Assembly (NCBI RefSeq): GCF_030147005.1
Contig: NZ_JASLAW010000199.1
Coordinates: forward strand, 28,642-92,641
Source: Pseudomonas sp.
Lineage (GTDB): Bacteria > Pseudomonadota > Gammaproteobacteria > Pseudomonadales > Pseudomonadaceae
Length of the DNA: 64,000 nt
Direction of reading: 5' to 3'
Shown: positions 46,395-54,955 of the stretch, in pieces
Layout of the letters: every line of letters begins with the position of its first letter
Numbering within the stretch: the first letter of the stretch is position 1
Position numbers and translations under genes: made by a program
Notes under the pieces: model-generated
Seen by the model: the letters and a program-made list of their open reading frames with translations, nothing else
Database searches by the model: none
What the model was told of the DNA's origin: nothing

Positions 46395-47453
46395 ATGACG
46401 CACATTTCCGAACGCCTACTGGTTCAAGCTCACCTCGACGCCAAGCAGCCCAAGGCCCTCAGCGCCGATGAAGAGGCAAGCTTGCGCGCTGCCATCGCCG
46501 CCGAGCTTAAAGCGCAAGACGCGGTGCTGGTTGCCCACTTCTACTGCGACCCGGTGATTCAGGCCCTGGCCGAAGAAACCGGCGGCTGTGTTTCCGACTC
46601 CCTTGAAATGGCGCGCTTCGGCGCTGCTCACCCGGCCAAGACCGTACTGGTGGCGGGGGTGCGGTTCATGGGCGAAACCGCGAAAATTCTTACCCCTGAA
46701 AAACGTATCCTGATGCCGACCCTGGAGGCCACCTGCTCCCTGGACCTGGGTTGCCCGGTGGATGAATTCTCCGCGTTCTGTGACCAGCACCCCGAGCGCA
46801 CGGTGGTGGTCTACGCCAATACCTCGGCGGCGGTCAAAGCCCGTGCCGACTGGGTGGTGACGTCCAGTTGCGCGCTGGAGATCGTCGAAAGCCTGATGGA
46901 CAACGGCGAGACGATTATCTGGGGCCCGGACAAGCACCTGGGCACGTACATCCAGCGCCAGACCGGCGCCGATATGCTGCTGTGGGACGGTGCTTGCATC
47001 GTCCACGAAGAGTTCAAGTCCAAGCAGCTGGAAGACATGAAGGCGCTGTATCCGGACGCTGCGATCCTGGTGCATCCGGAATCACCGACCTCGGTGATCG
47101 AACTGGCGGACGCCGTGGGTTCCACCAGCCAGTTGATTGCGGCGGCGCAGCGGCTGCCGAACAAGACATTCATCGTCGCCACCGACCGCGGCATCTTCTA
47201 CAAGATGCAGCAGCTGTGCCCGGACAAGGTCTTTATCGAAGCGCCTACCGCCGGCAACGGCGCCGCCTGCCGCAGTTGCGCGCACTGCCCGTGGATGGCG
47301 ATGAACACGCTTGAGCGTACGTTGCAGTGCTTGCGTGAGGGCAGTAATGAGGTAGTCGTCGAGCCCTCGGTAATCCCGCACGCGGTACGCCCGCTCAAGC
47401 GCATGCTCGACTTCACCCAGGCTGCGCGCCTCAAACTGGCTGGCAACGCCTGA
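46395..47453 (+). CDS. nadA: Quinolinate synthase
   Basis: 352 aa [4Fe-4S] enzyme condensing iminoaspartate with dihydroxyacetone phosphate to quinolinate for NAD. Three conserved cysteine regions are present: EATCSLDLGCPVDEF, VVTSSCALEIVES and GAACRSCAHCPWMAMNT. The VLVAHFYCDPVIQ N-terminal motif confirms the start region. The ATG at 46395 gives the family length; the upstream frame to 46299 is not conserved. nadB is not nearby. Confidence 0.97.
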   Translation: MTHISERLLVQAHLDAKQPKALSADEEASLRAAIAAELKAQDAVLVAHFYCDPVIQALAEETGGCVSDSLEMARFGAAHPAKTVLVAGVRFMGETAKILTPEKRILMPTLEATCSLDLGCPVDEFSAFCDQHPERTVVVYANTSAAVKARADWVVTSSCALEIVESLMDNGETIIWGPDKHLGTYIQRQTGADMLLWDGACIVHEEFKSKQLEDMKALYPDAAILVHPESPTSVIELADAVGSTSQLIAAAQRLPNKTFIVATDRGIFYKMQQLCPDKVFIEAPTAGNGAACRSCAHCPWMAMNTLERTLQCLREGSNEVVVEPSVIPHAVRPLKRMLDFTQAARLKLAGNA

Positions 47454-47471
47454 CTCAAGGCTGATTGGGTA

Positions 47472-47505
47472 AAAATGTGGGAGGGCTTAGCCCTCCCATA
47501 TTTTG
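47472..47505 (+). terminator. nadA terminator
   Basis: AATGTGGGAGGGC and GCCCTCCCATATT form a hairpin with loop TTA followed by TTT, 20 bp after the stop. Confidence 0.8.
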
Positions 47506-47523
47506 ATCTCCGCTGTTCTGTGA

Positions 47524-48012
47524 TTACTTCTTTTGCTTCGGGATACGCACCAGTTGCGTGTCCGAGTAGATGTCGTGCCAAGTACGTTTCTGCTTATCAA
47601 ACAGCGACCAGATAAACCCCAGCCCCGCACACAACCACGACGCAATCGACACCACAAAACGCAGCAACGCCTGCCACAGGCTGATGCGCGAGCCGTCGGC
47701 GTTCTGCACGCGCACGCCCCACACCTGCATGCCCAGGGTCTGGCCGGAATGGGTCCAGAATTTGGCGAAGAAACCGAACAGCACAAACAACAGAATCGTC
47801 GACAGCAGCGGGTCACCGTCCAACGCGCCGGATTCGGTGAGGGTGCGCATCTTCGCTTCACCGACGAAGGCTATCCACACCAGCTTGTAGATAAAGGCGG
47901 TGACGATCAGCAGGGCGGTGCATAGAAGAAAGTCGTAGAACATCGCTGCCAGGCGGCGGCCCAGGCCAACGGCGGGGAACTCGCCTTGGGGGCTCAACAG
48001 GGATTTGGACAT
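47524..48012 (-). CDS. RDD family membrane protein
   Basis: 162 aa. It starts MSKSLLSPQGEFPAVGLGRR and has the RDD signature GLGRRLAAMFYDFLL, three or four hydrophobic segments (LLCTALLIVTAFIYKLVWIA, STILLFVLFGFFAKFW, FVVSIASWLCAGLGFIWSLF), and the C-terminal KQKRTWHDIYSDTQLV typical of the family. It is unrelated in context to the RDD gene at 5928. No operon partners; role unknown. Confidence 0.88.
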   Translation of the reverse strand: MSKSLLSPQGEFPAVGLGRRLAAMFYDFLLCTALLIVTAFIYKLVWIAFVGEAKMRTLTESGALDGDPLLSTILLFVLFGFFAKFWTHSGQTLGMQVWGVRVQNADGSRISLWQALLRFVVSIASWLCAGLGFIWSLFDKQKRTWHDIYSDTQLVRIPKQKK

Positions 48013-48058
48013 GGCAGGGCTCTCTGGAGAAAAATGCAGTTTACGGAATCGCGCCCAT

Positions 48059-48094
48059 AAAAAAGCCCCTGATGTCATATCAGGGGCTTTTTGT
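48059..48094 (-). terminator. Cold-shock gene terminator
   Basis: AAAAAAGCCCCTGAT and ATCAGGGGCTTTTT form a 13-14 bp stem with A and T runs, 12 bp downstream of the cold-shock gene stop. Confidence 0.88.
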
Positions 48095-48105
48095 CGCAGG
48101 AAGGA

Positions 48106-48318
48106 TCAGCCTTCTGCTTGTACTTCGTCAGCCTGCAGGCCTTTTTGACCTTGAACTGACACGAAGGTGACCTTTTGGCCTTCCTTCAGGCTTTTAAAGC
48201 CGTTGCCCTGAATAGCGCGGAAATGCACGAACAGATCCGGGCCGCTTTCTGGAGTGATAAAACCAAAGCCTTTTTCGTCGTTGAACCACTTGACGGTACC
48301 GCTCTGACGTTCAGCCAT
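48106..48318 (-). CDS. Cold-shock protein, CspA family
   Basis: 70 aa single cold-shock domain with RNP1 KGFGFI and RNP2 DLFVHF, starting MAERQSGTVKWFNDEKGFGF. It would be an RNA chaperone. The ribosome site GGAAAGAAG is 5 bp upstream. The long upstream spacer (about 390 bp to gcvT) is compatible with the extended 5' leader usual for csp genes. I cannot say which paralogue (CapA, CapB, CspD) it is. Confidence 0.93.
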   Translation of the reverse strand: MAERQSGTVKWFNDEKGFGFITPESGPDLFVHFRAIQGNGFKSLKEGQKVTFVSVQGQKGLQADEVQAEG

Positions 48319-48712
48319 TTTCTTCTTTCCTTTGACGCTAAAAATTAATGACAGCCCCTTTCACATGAAAGAGTACTGGGCTGGGTTGCAGGAAAGTAAG
48401 AGACGTCGAACGGGTTGTAGCACTACTACTTTAGCTACTGCCCAGGTCCAGGTTCCAAGCGACCCATGCAAACACAGTGGACAAACTCTACGCCAACTAA
48501 TATGAAAAACACAACCCCTGCCAGAAGCCCCGATTTCGCTCGGGTGTATGACACTTTGTTGAATAACAGTGGGGCCGTCTTATTCGATAGGCTTGCTCAC
48601 TTGTTATAGGGAAATTCCGATAACAATGACTATCGAAGGTGCACTGTTTTATGGCGGTTGCGTTACAGTTTAGTGCGCGTAACGCAACCACGTTACTTAT
48701 GGAAACGATCAT
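48319..48712. other. Spacer between gcvT end and cold-shock gene
   Basis: 394 bp. The half near the cold-shock gene is AT-rich and likely its leader. At 48657-48688 a perfect 10 bp inverted repeat GTTGCGTTAC / GTAACGCAAC has a 12 bp loop and no T run. CGTTAC recurs at 48691. No gene is seen. Confidence 0.5.
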
Positions 48713-49837
48713 TCAACCACGGAAGTAACGCTGCGGCACGAATGGCATTTTACTTACACGTAATGGCACCTTTTTCCCACGCACCAGCGCAGACACTTCG
48801 GTATCCAGTGCGGCAAATGCGCTGTCCAGGTAGCCCATCGCCAACGGACCACCGAGGGTTGGACCAAAGCCACCGCTGCACACGCTGCCGATCACAGTAC
48901 CCTCTGCGTCGACGATTTGCGCGCCTTCACGCACCGGGGTGCGTTCCTGCGGCAGCAGCCCCACGCGCTTGCGGTTAACGCCGGCTTGCTGCTGGGTGAA
49001 GATCCGGTCTGCGCCCGGGAAGCCGCCGGCACGCGCGCCATCGGCACGGCGCGCCTTGGAGATCGCCCATAGCAAGCTGGCTTCAACGGGGGTGGTTTCG
49101 GTATTCATGTCATGGCCGTACAGGCACAAGCCGGCTTCCAGGCGCAGGGAGTCGCGGGCGCCCAGGCCGATCGCTTGCACTTCGGTCTCGGCCAGCAGGC
49201 TGCGGGCCAGGCTTTCGGCGTTTTCAGCCGGTACGGAGATTTCAAACCCGTCTTCACCGGTGTAGCCGGAGCGGCTGACGTAGCAGTCCACCCCCAGCAG
49301 GCGCAGGGAGGCAAACTGCATGAACGTCATCTTGGTGACTTGCGGTGCCAGGCGCGCCAACACCTTCACCGCCGCAGGGCCTTGCAGGGCGAGCAGCGCG
49401 CGTTCTTCGAACAGCGGCTCGATGCTGCACTGGTCGCCGATCCGTGCGCGCAGGTGCGCCAGGTCCTGGTCCTTGCAGGCGGCATTGACCACCAGGAACC
49501 ATTCGTCGTTGCCCAGGTTGGCCACCATCAGATCGTCGAGAATGCCGCCCTGCTCGTTGGTGAACATGGCGTAGCGCTGCATGCCCACCGGCAGGTCGAT
49601 GATGTCGACCGGCACGAGGGTTTCCAGGGCCTTGGCGGCATTGGCGCCGGTCAGGCGGATCTGGCCCATATGGGACACATCGAACAGCCCGGCCTGTTCA
49701 CGGGTGTGCAGGTGCTCCTTCATGACGCCCAACGGGTACTGCACCGGCATGTCGTAGCCGGCGAAGGGCACCATGCGCGCGCCCAGCTCGATGTGCAGGG
49801 CGTGCAATGGGGTTTTCAACAGGGTTTCGGTGGACAT
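48713..49837 (-). CDS. gcvT: Glycine cleavage system T protein (aminomethyltransferase)
   Basis: 374 aa. It transfers the aminomethyl carbon of glycine from GcvH to tetrahydrofolate. The start MSTETLLKTPLHALHIELGA is at 49837. Diagnostic segments are YPLGVMKEHLHTREQAGLFDVSHMGQI and SRSGYTGEDGFEISVP, with GLGARDSLRLEAGLCLYGHD carrying the conserved folate-site residues. It is the last gene of the gcsR-gcvHP-sdaA-gcvT group, 38 bp after sdaA. Confidence 0.96.
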   Translation of the reverse strand: MSTETLLKTPLHALHIELGARMVPFAGYDMPVQYPLGVMKEHLHTREQAGLFDVSHMGQIRLTGANAAKALETLVPVDIIDLPVGMQRYAMFTNEQGGILDDLMVANLGNDEWFLVVNAACKDQDLAHLRARIGDQCSIEPLFEERALLALQGPAAVKVLARLAPQVTKMTFMQFASLRLLGVDCYVSRSGYTGEDGFEISVPAENAESLARSLLAETEVQAIGLGARDSLRLEAGLCLYGHDMNTETTPVEASLLWAISKARRADGARAGGFPGADRIFTQQQAGVNRKRVGLLPQERTPVREGAQIVDAEGTVIGSVCSGGFGPTLGGPLAMGYLDSAFAALDTEVSALVRGKKVPLRVSKMPFVPQRYFRG

Positions 49838-49875
49838 GTTCAGCTCCTGAAAACGTGCCGGCGCGCGGTTGGGCG

Positions 49876-51252
49876 TCAGCACTCGATAATATTGACCGCC
49901 AGACCGCCACGGGCGGTTTCTTTGTATTTGCTCTTCATATCGGCGCCGGTCTGGCGCATGGTGCGGATCACTTTGTCGAGGGACACAAAGTGTTGCCCAT
50001 CGCCGCGCAAGGCCATGCGCACAGCGTTGATCGCCTTGACTGAGCCCATGGCATTGCGCTCGATGCAGGGCACCTGCACCAGCCCGCCAATCGGGTCGCA
50101 GGTCAGGCCAAGGTTGTGTTCCATGCCGATTTCAGCGGCGTTTTCCACTTGTGAAACGCTGCCGCCCAGCACTTCGCAGAGTGCGCCGGCGGCCATGGAG
50201 CAGGCCACGCCGACCTCACCCTGGCAACCGACTTCAGCGCCCGAGATCGAGGCGTTTTCCTTGTACAGAATGCCGATGGCGGCGGCGGTCAGCAGAAAGC
50301 GCACCACGCCGTCTTCGTTCGCGCCGGGGATAAACCGCATGTAGTAATGCAGCACCGCAGGAATGATCCCGGCCGCACCGTTGGTGGGCGCGGTGACGAC
50401 GCGCCCGCCGTTGGCGTTTTCTTCATTGACCGCCAGGGCATACAGGTTGACCCAGTCGAGTACCGACAACGGGTCGCGCAGGGCCGACTCGGGGTTCTTG
50501 CACAGTTGCCGATGCAGCGCGGCGGCCCGGCGTTTGACCTTCAGCCCACCGGGCAGGATCCCTTCATTGCGACAGCCGGCGTCCACGCAATCCTGCATCA
50601 CCTGCCAGATTTTCAACAGGCCGCTGCGGGTTTCCGATTCCGGGCGCCAGGCGCTTTCATTGGTCAGCATCACCTGGCTGATGGGCAGCCCATAAGTGGT
50701 GCAATGGCCGAGGAGGTCTTTGGCGTGCTTGAACGGGAAGGTCAAGGGCGTGGCGTCCTCGACAATGCGGTCGGCGCCGGCCGCGTCTTCATCCACCACG
50801 AAACCGCCGCCGACCGAGTAATACTCGCGGCTGCGGACCTGAATGCCGGCCGCATCGAAGGCGCGAAAGATCATGCCGTTGGGATGGTAGGCGAGGGGTT
50901 TGCGGATCATCGCCAAGTGTTCTTTCTCGTTGAACGCAATGCTGTGTTCGCCGAGCAGGTTGAGGCGACCGTCGCTGCGCATCTGCGCAAGGCGTTCGGC
51001 CACGGTTTCGGTGTTCACGGTGTCCGGGTGCTCGCCTTCCAGGCCCAGCAACACGGCCTTGTCGCTGCCGTGACCTTTGCCGGTGGCGCCAAGCGAACCG
51101 TAGAGTTCTACTTTGATGCAGGTGGTAGCGCCGAGCAGGTTGTCGCGCTTGAGCCCTTCGACAAAACGGGCGGCGGCGCGCATCGGGCCGACGGTGTGGG
51201 AACTGGAAGGGCCGATGCCGATTTTGAACAGGTCGAACACGCTTAAAGACAT
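49876..51252 (-). CDS. sdaA: L-serine ammonia-lyase (iron-sulfur)
   Basis: 458 aa single-chain L-serine dehydratase making pyruvate and ammonia. The N-terminal beta domain starts MSLSVFDLFKIGIGPSSSHT. The [4Fe-4S] ligands lie in GCRNEGILPG and GLTCDPIGGLVQVPCIERN, and the terminal Cys is ...NIIEC. Its place between gcvP and gcvT links glycine breakdown through serine to pyruvate. A REPIN and not glyA separates it from gcvP. Confidence 0.97.
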   Translation of the reverse strand: MSLSVFDLFKIGIGPSSSHTVGPMRAAARFVEGLKRDNLLGATTCIKVELYGSLGATGKGHGSDKAVLLGLEGEHPDTVNTETVAERLAQMRSDGRLNLLGEHSIAFNEKEHLAMIRKPLAYHPNGMIFRAFDAAGIQVRSREYYSVGGGFVVDEDAAGADRIVEDATPLTFPFKHAKDLLGHCTTYGLPISQVMLTNESAWRPESETRSGLLKIWQVMQDCVDAGCRNEGILPGGLKVKRRAAALHRQLCKNPESALRDPLSVLDWVNLYALAVNEENANGGRVVTAPTNGAAGIIPAVLHYYMRFIPGANEDGVVRFLLTAAAIGILYKENASISGAEVGCQGEVGVACSMAAGALCEVLGGSVSQVENAAEIGMEHNLGLTCDPIGGLVQVPCIERNAMGSVKAINAVRMALRGDGQHFVSLDKVIRTMRQTGADMKSKYKETARGGLAVNIIEC

Positions 51253-51301
51253 GAGTGGTTCTCCGGTTTCTTGTTATGTGTCGGGTGTACTCGGTCAAAA
51301 A

Positions 51302-51391
51302 TGCGGGAGCGGGCTTGCTCGCGAAAGCGGACTGTCAGTTGATGCATCTATAACTGATACACCGCTTTCGCGAGCAAGCCCGCTCCCACAT
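51302..51391. repeat. REPIN between gcvP and sdaA
   Basis: GCGGGAGCGGGCTTGCTCGC and the inverted GCGAGCAAGCCCGCTCCCAC enclose ATAACTGATAC-type spacer sequence with a small inner inversion (TCAGTT / AACTGA). It is transcribed inside the glycine operon and may stabilise the upstream gcvHP message. Confidence 0.88.
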
Positions 51392-51413
51392 CTATTTCGA
51401 GTTGACCTTCAGG

Positions 51414-54251
51414 TTATGCGTAACTCTCGATCGACGGGCACGCACACACAAGATTGCGGTCGCCAAATACGTTGTCGACCCGGCCAACCGGCGGCCAGTA
51501 CTTGCCTTCGATCAGCGAAGCAACCGGGTATACAGCCTGCTCGCGACTGTAGGGGTGGCTCCATTCGCCCACCAGTTCCGCGGCCGTATGCGGCGCGTTC
51601 TTCAGCGGGTTGTCGTCCTTGTCCAGCGTGCCGTTTTCCACCGCGCGGATCTCTTCACGGATGGCGATCATGGCGTCGCAGAAGCGATCCAGTTCTTCCT
51701 TGGATTCACTTTCGGTCGGTTCGATCATCAAGGTGCCGGCCACCGGGAACGACATGGTCGGCGCGTGGAAGCCGAAGTCGATCAGGCGCTTGGCCACGTC
51801 ATCTACGCTGATGCCGCTGCTGTCTTTCAATGGGCGCAAGTCCAGGATGCATTCGTGCGCCACCAGGCCGTTGCTGCCGGTGTACAGCACCGGGTAATGC
51901 TCTTCCAGGCGACGGGAAATGTAGTTGGCGTTCAGGATCGCCAACTGCGATGCGCGCTTGAGGCCGGCGCCGCCCATCATGCTGATGTACATCCAGGTGA
52001 TCGGCAGGATGCTCGCGCTGCCAAAGGGCGCCGCGCACACTGCACCTTCCTTGCGTTCCATGGCCGCATGGCCTGGCAGGAACGGCGTGAGGTGTGACTT
52101 GACGCCAATCGGGCCAACGCCCGGGCCGCCACCGCCGTGGGGAATGCAGAAGGTTTTGTGCAGGTTCAGGTGGGACACGTCGCCGCCGAACTTGCCCGGT
52201 GCGCAGAGGCCGACCATCGCGTTCATGTTGGCGCCGTCGATGTACACCTGGCCGCCGTTGTCGTGAATGATCGCGCAGATTTCACGGATGCCTTCCTCGA
52301 ACACCCCATGGGTGGACGGGTAGGTGATCATCAGCGCGGCGAGGTGCTCGCGGTGCTCGATGGCCTTGGCGCGCAGGTCCTCGATGTCCACGTTGCCACG
52401 TGCGTCGCAGGCGGTGACCACCACGCGCATGCCGGCCATGTTGGCCGTCGCCGGGTTGGTGCCGTGGGCTGACGACGGGATCAGGCAAATGTCGCGACGC
52501 GCTTCGTCACGGCTCTGGTGATAGGCGCGGATGGCCAGGAGGCCTGCGTATTCACCCTGGGAACCGGCGTTCGGCTGCAGGGAGATTGCGTCGTAGCCGG
52601 TGGCCGCGCAAAGCATGGCTTCCAGGTCTGAGGTCAGTTGCAGATAACCGGCGCTTTGGTCTGCCGGGGCGAACGGATGCAGGGCGCCGAATTCGGCCCA
52701 GGTCACCGGGATCATTTCGCTGGCGGCGTTGAGCTTCATGGTGCACGAGCCCAGCGGGATCATGGTGCGGTCCAGCGCCAGGTCCTTGTCGGCCAACTTG
52801 CGCAGGTAGCGCATCAGCTCGGTTTCCGAGTGGTAGCGATTGAACACCGGGTGGCTGAGGATCGGCGACTGGCGCAGCAAGGCGCTCGGCAGGGTGCTTT
52901 CGGTTGCCGCGAAAGCGGGCAGCGCCTTGCCGTCGGCGAAGATCGCCCATAAGGCTTCGATATCAGCCTGGGTGGTGGTTTCGTCGATCGACAGGCCAAT
53001 ACGCTCAGCATCCACCACGCGCAGGTTGATGCGCTGGGCACGTGCCTTGTCGTGCAGGGTGGCGGTGTTCGCGCCGGTGTTGAGGGTGATCGTGTCGAAG
53101 AAGTGTTCCTGCTCGACCTTCAAGCCCAGGGCGGTCAGGCCCTTGGCCAGGATCGCGGTCAGCTGGTGAATACGCTGAGCGATCTGGATGAGGCCTTTAG
53201 GGCCGTGGTAAACGGCGTACATGCTGGCGATGTTGGCCAGCAGCACTTGCGCGGTACAGATGTTGCTGGTGGCTTTCTCGCGACGGATGTGTTGCTCGCG
53301 GGTCTGCATGGCCAGGCGCAGGGCCGGCTTGCCGAAGCGGTCTACCGAGACACCGACCAGACGGCCCGGCATGTCGCGCTTGAACGCATCCTTGGTAGAG
53401 AAATACGCCGCATGCGGGCCGCCAAAGCCCAACGGCACGCCGAAGCGCTGCGCGCTGCCGATGGCCACATCGGCGCCGAACTCGCCCGGCGGGCTGAGCA
53501 AAGTCAGGGCCAGCAGGTCAGCGGCCACGGCAACCAAGGCATTGGCTGCGTGAAACCGCTCGGTCAGCTCGCGATAATCGAACACATCGCCATTGCTGGC
53601 CGGGTATTGCAACAGGGCGCCGAAGAATGCGCTGACGTCGGTCAGTTCGCGCTCATCGCCCACTACCACATTGATGCCCAGTGGCTCGGCGCGGGTGCGC
53701 AGTACGTCGAGGGTTTGCGGGTGGCTGTGCACCGAGGCGAAGAACGCGTGGCTACCTTTGTTCTTGCTCAGGCGCTTGCAGAAGGTCATGGCTTCGGCGG
53801 CGGCGGTGGCTTCGTCGAGCAAGGATGCGTTGGCGATCGGCAGGCCGGTGAGGTCGCTGATCAGGGTCTGGAAGTTCAGCAGCGCTTCGAGGCGGCCCTG
53901 GGAAATCTCGGGCTGGTACGGGGTGTACGCGGTGTACCAGGCGGGGTTTTCCAACAGGTTGCGCAGGATTGGCGACGGCGTATGGCAGTTGTAGTAGCCC
54001 TGGCCGATATAGGTCTTGAACAGTTGGTTCCTGGCGGCGATGGCTTTGATTTTGGCCAGGGCCTCGGCTTCGCTCAACCCGTCTTCCAGGCCGAGCACGC
54101 TGGTGCCCTTGATGCTTTCCGGAATCACGCTGGCGCTCAAGGCTTCGAGGGAATCAAAGCCCAGGCTGGCGAGCATTTGCTGCTCGTCTTCCTGGCGCGG
54201 GCCGATGTGGCGGGCGATGAATTCGTTGGCGGTGCTCGTAGTGATTGTCAT
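51414..54251 (-). CDS. gcvP: Glycine dehydrogenase (decarboxylating), P protein
   Basis: 945 aa single-chain P protein. It decarboxylates glycine with pyridoxal phosphate and passes the aminomethyl group to lipoyl-GcvH. The PLP lysine is in HLNLHKTFCIPHGGGGPGVG, in the C-terminal half, and the N-terminal half has TPYQPEISQGRLEALLNFQT. It lies 10 bp downstream of gcvH. The sigma-54/GcsR region upstream of gcvH should drive it. Confidence 0.97.
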   Translation of the reverse strand: MTITTSTANEFIARHIGPRQEDEQQMLASLGFDSLEALSASVIPESIKGTSVLGLEDGLSEAEALAKIKAIAARNQLFKTYIGQGYYNCHTPSPILRNLLENPAWYTAYTPYQPEISQGRLEALLNFQTLISDLTGLPIANASLLDEATAAAEAMTFCKRLSKNKGSHAFFASVHSHPQTLDVLRTRAEPLGINVVVGDERELTDVSAFFGALLQYPASNGDVFDYRELTERFHAANALVAVAADLLALTLLSPPGEFGADVAIGSAQRFGVPLGFGGPHAAYFSTKDAFKRDMPGRLVGVSVDRFGKPALRLAMQTREQHIRREKATSNICTAQVLLANIASMYAVYHGPKGLIQIAQRIHQLTAILAKGLTALGLKVEQEHFFDTITLNTGANTATLHDKARAQRINLRVVDAERIGLSIDETTTQADIEALWAIFADGKALPAFAATESTLPSALLRQSPILSHPVFNRYHSETELMRYLRKLADKDLALDRTMIPLGSCTMKLNAASEMIPVTWAEFGALHPFAPADQSAGYLQLTSDLEAMLCAATGYDAISLQPNAGSQGEYAGLLAIRAYHQSRDEARRDICLIPSSAHGTNPATANMAGMRVVVTACDARGNVDIEDLRAKAIEHREHLAALMITYPSTHGVFEEGIREICAIIHDNGGQVYIDGANMNAMVGLCAPGKFGGDVSHLNLHKTFCIPHGGGGPGVGPIGVKSHLTPFLPGHAAMERKEGAVCAAPFGSASILPITWMYISMMGGAGLKRASQLAILNANYISRRLEEHYPVLYTGSNGLVAHECILDLRPLKDSSGISVDDVAKRLIDFGFHAPTMSFPVAGTLMIEPTESESKEELDRFCDAMIAIREEIRAVENGTLDKDDNPLKNAPHTAAELVGEWSHPYSREQAVYPVASLIEGKYWPPVGRVDNVFGDRNLVCACPSIESYA

Positions 54252-54261
54252 GGCACGCTCC

Positions 54262-54645
54262 TCAGGCTTCAGCGTTGGCTTTGATCAGGCGGTCGTACGC
54301 GTCCTGATCCAGCAGTTTAGCTACCGCCTCGGCATCAGCCGGTTTAAAGCGGAAGAACCAGCCTTCGCCCATTGGGTCTTCGTTGACCAATTCAGGGTTG
54401 CCTTCGAGCTTGGCGTTCACTTCCAGCACTTCACCGTCAAGAGGCATGTACACGCCGCTGGCGGCTTTGACCGATTCCACGGTGGAGGCTTCAGCGCCAC
54501 GGTCGTAGGCCTGCAGCTCAGGCAGTTGCACGAAAACCACATCACCCAGCGCATTCTGCGCAAAAGCGGTGATGCCCACGGTAACGCTGCCATCGGCTTC
54601 GGCGCGCAGCCATTCGTGATCTTCAGTGAAGCGCAACTCGCTCAT
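54262..54645 (-). CDS. gcvH: Glycine cleavage system H protein
   Basis: 127 aa lipoyl carrier. The lipoylated Lys is residue 60 in ESVKAASGVYMPLDG, and GITAFAQNALGDVVFVQLPE precedes it. The ATG has TTGAGGAG 5 bp upstream. It is the first gene after the promoter region and is directly followed by gcvP. Confidence 0.97.
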   Translation of the reverse strand: MSELRFTEDHEWLRAEADGSVTVGITAFAQNALGDVVFVQLPELQAYDRGAEASTVESVKAASGVYMPLDGEVLEVNAKLEGNPELVNEDPMGEGWFFRFKPADAEAVAKLLDQDAYDRLIKANAEA

Positions 54646-54704
54646 GGAAACTCCTCAAGGCCAGATTCGTCTGGTGGACGGGATTGGAATAATGGGAGTT
54701 GCTT

Positions 54705-54721
54705 AGCAATATCGTGGCCAA
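54705..54721 (-). promoter_or_regulatory. Sigma-54 promoter of gcvHP
   Basis: Minus strand TTGGCCACGATATTGCT has the invariant GG-N10-GC spacing (GG at 54718-54719, GC at 54706-54707). The expected start is near 54694, 49 bp before gcvH. GcsR-like sites lie 64-180 bp upstream, the normal enhancer distance. Confidence 0.75.
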
Positions 54722-54784
54722 TGTTATTAAAATGTTAAAAAACAAAGGCTTAAAGAAGGCCTTTATAAATCGGCGGCGTTCGGG

Positions 54785-54902
54785 TGTAGCGATTTCGCTA
54801 CACTTGGGCACGAGAAAAAAAGTCTATGCGGATCAAAGCCTTGCATGGCGCGCAAAAAACAGGGTTGTAGCGATATCGTTACGCTGTAGCGCTTTCAGTA
54901 CA
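54785..54902. promoter_or_regulatory. Three GcsR-like palindromic sites
   Basis: TGTAGCG-ATTT-CGCTACA (54785-54802, perfect palindrome), TGTAGCG-ATAT-CGTTACG (54866-54883) and TGTAGCG-CTTT-CAGTACA (54885-54902). They match the arrangement I recall for P. aeruginosa GcsR, three sites of TGTAACG-N4-CGTTCCG type upstream of gcvH2. The gcsR stop lies 54 bp beyond the last site. Confidence 0.75.
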
Positions 54903-54955
54903 CGGAGTGTCGTTCTCAGACCAAATCCTGCCAGCACTGCAATGCCGCTGTGGGT

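Noticed and set aside
53052..54284. 410-codon open frame antisense to gcvP
   Set aside because: No start context and low-complexity translation; gcvP is clearly the coding strand.
54646..54784. Glycine riboswitch in front of gcvH
   Set aside because: The leader from the predicted sigma-54 start is only about 50 nt, too short for the aptamer, and no glycine-aptamer motif is visible.
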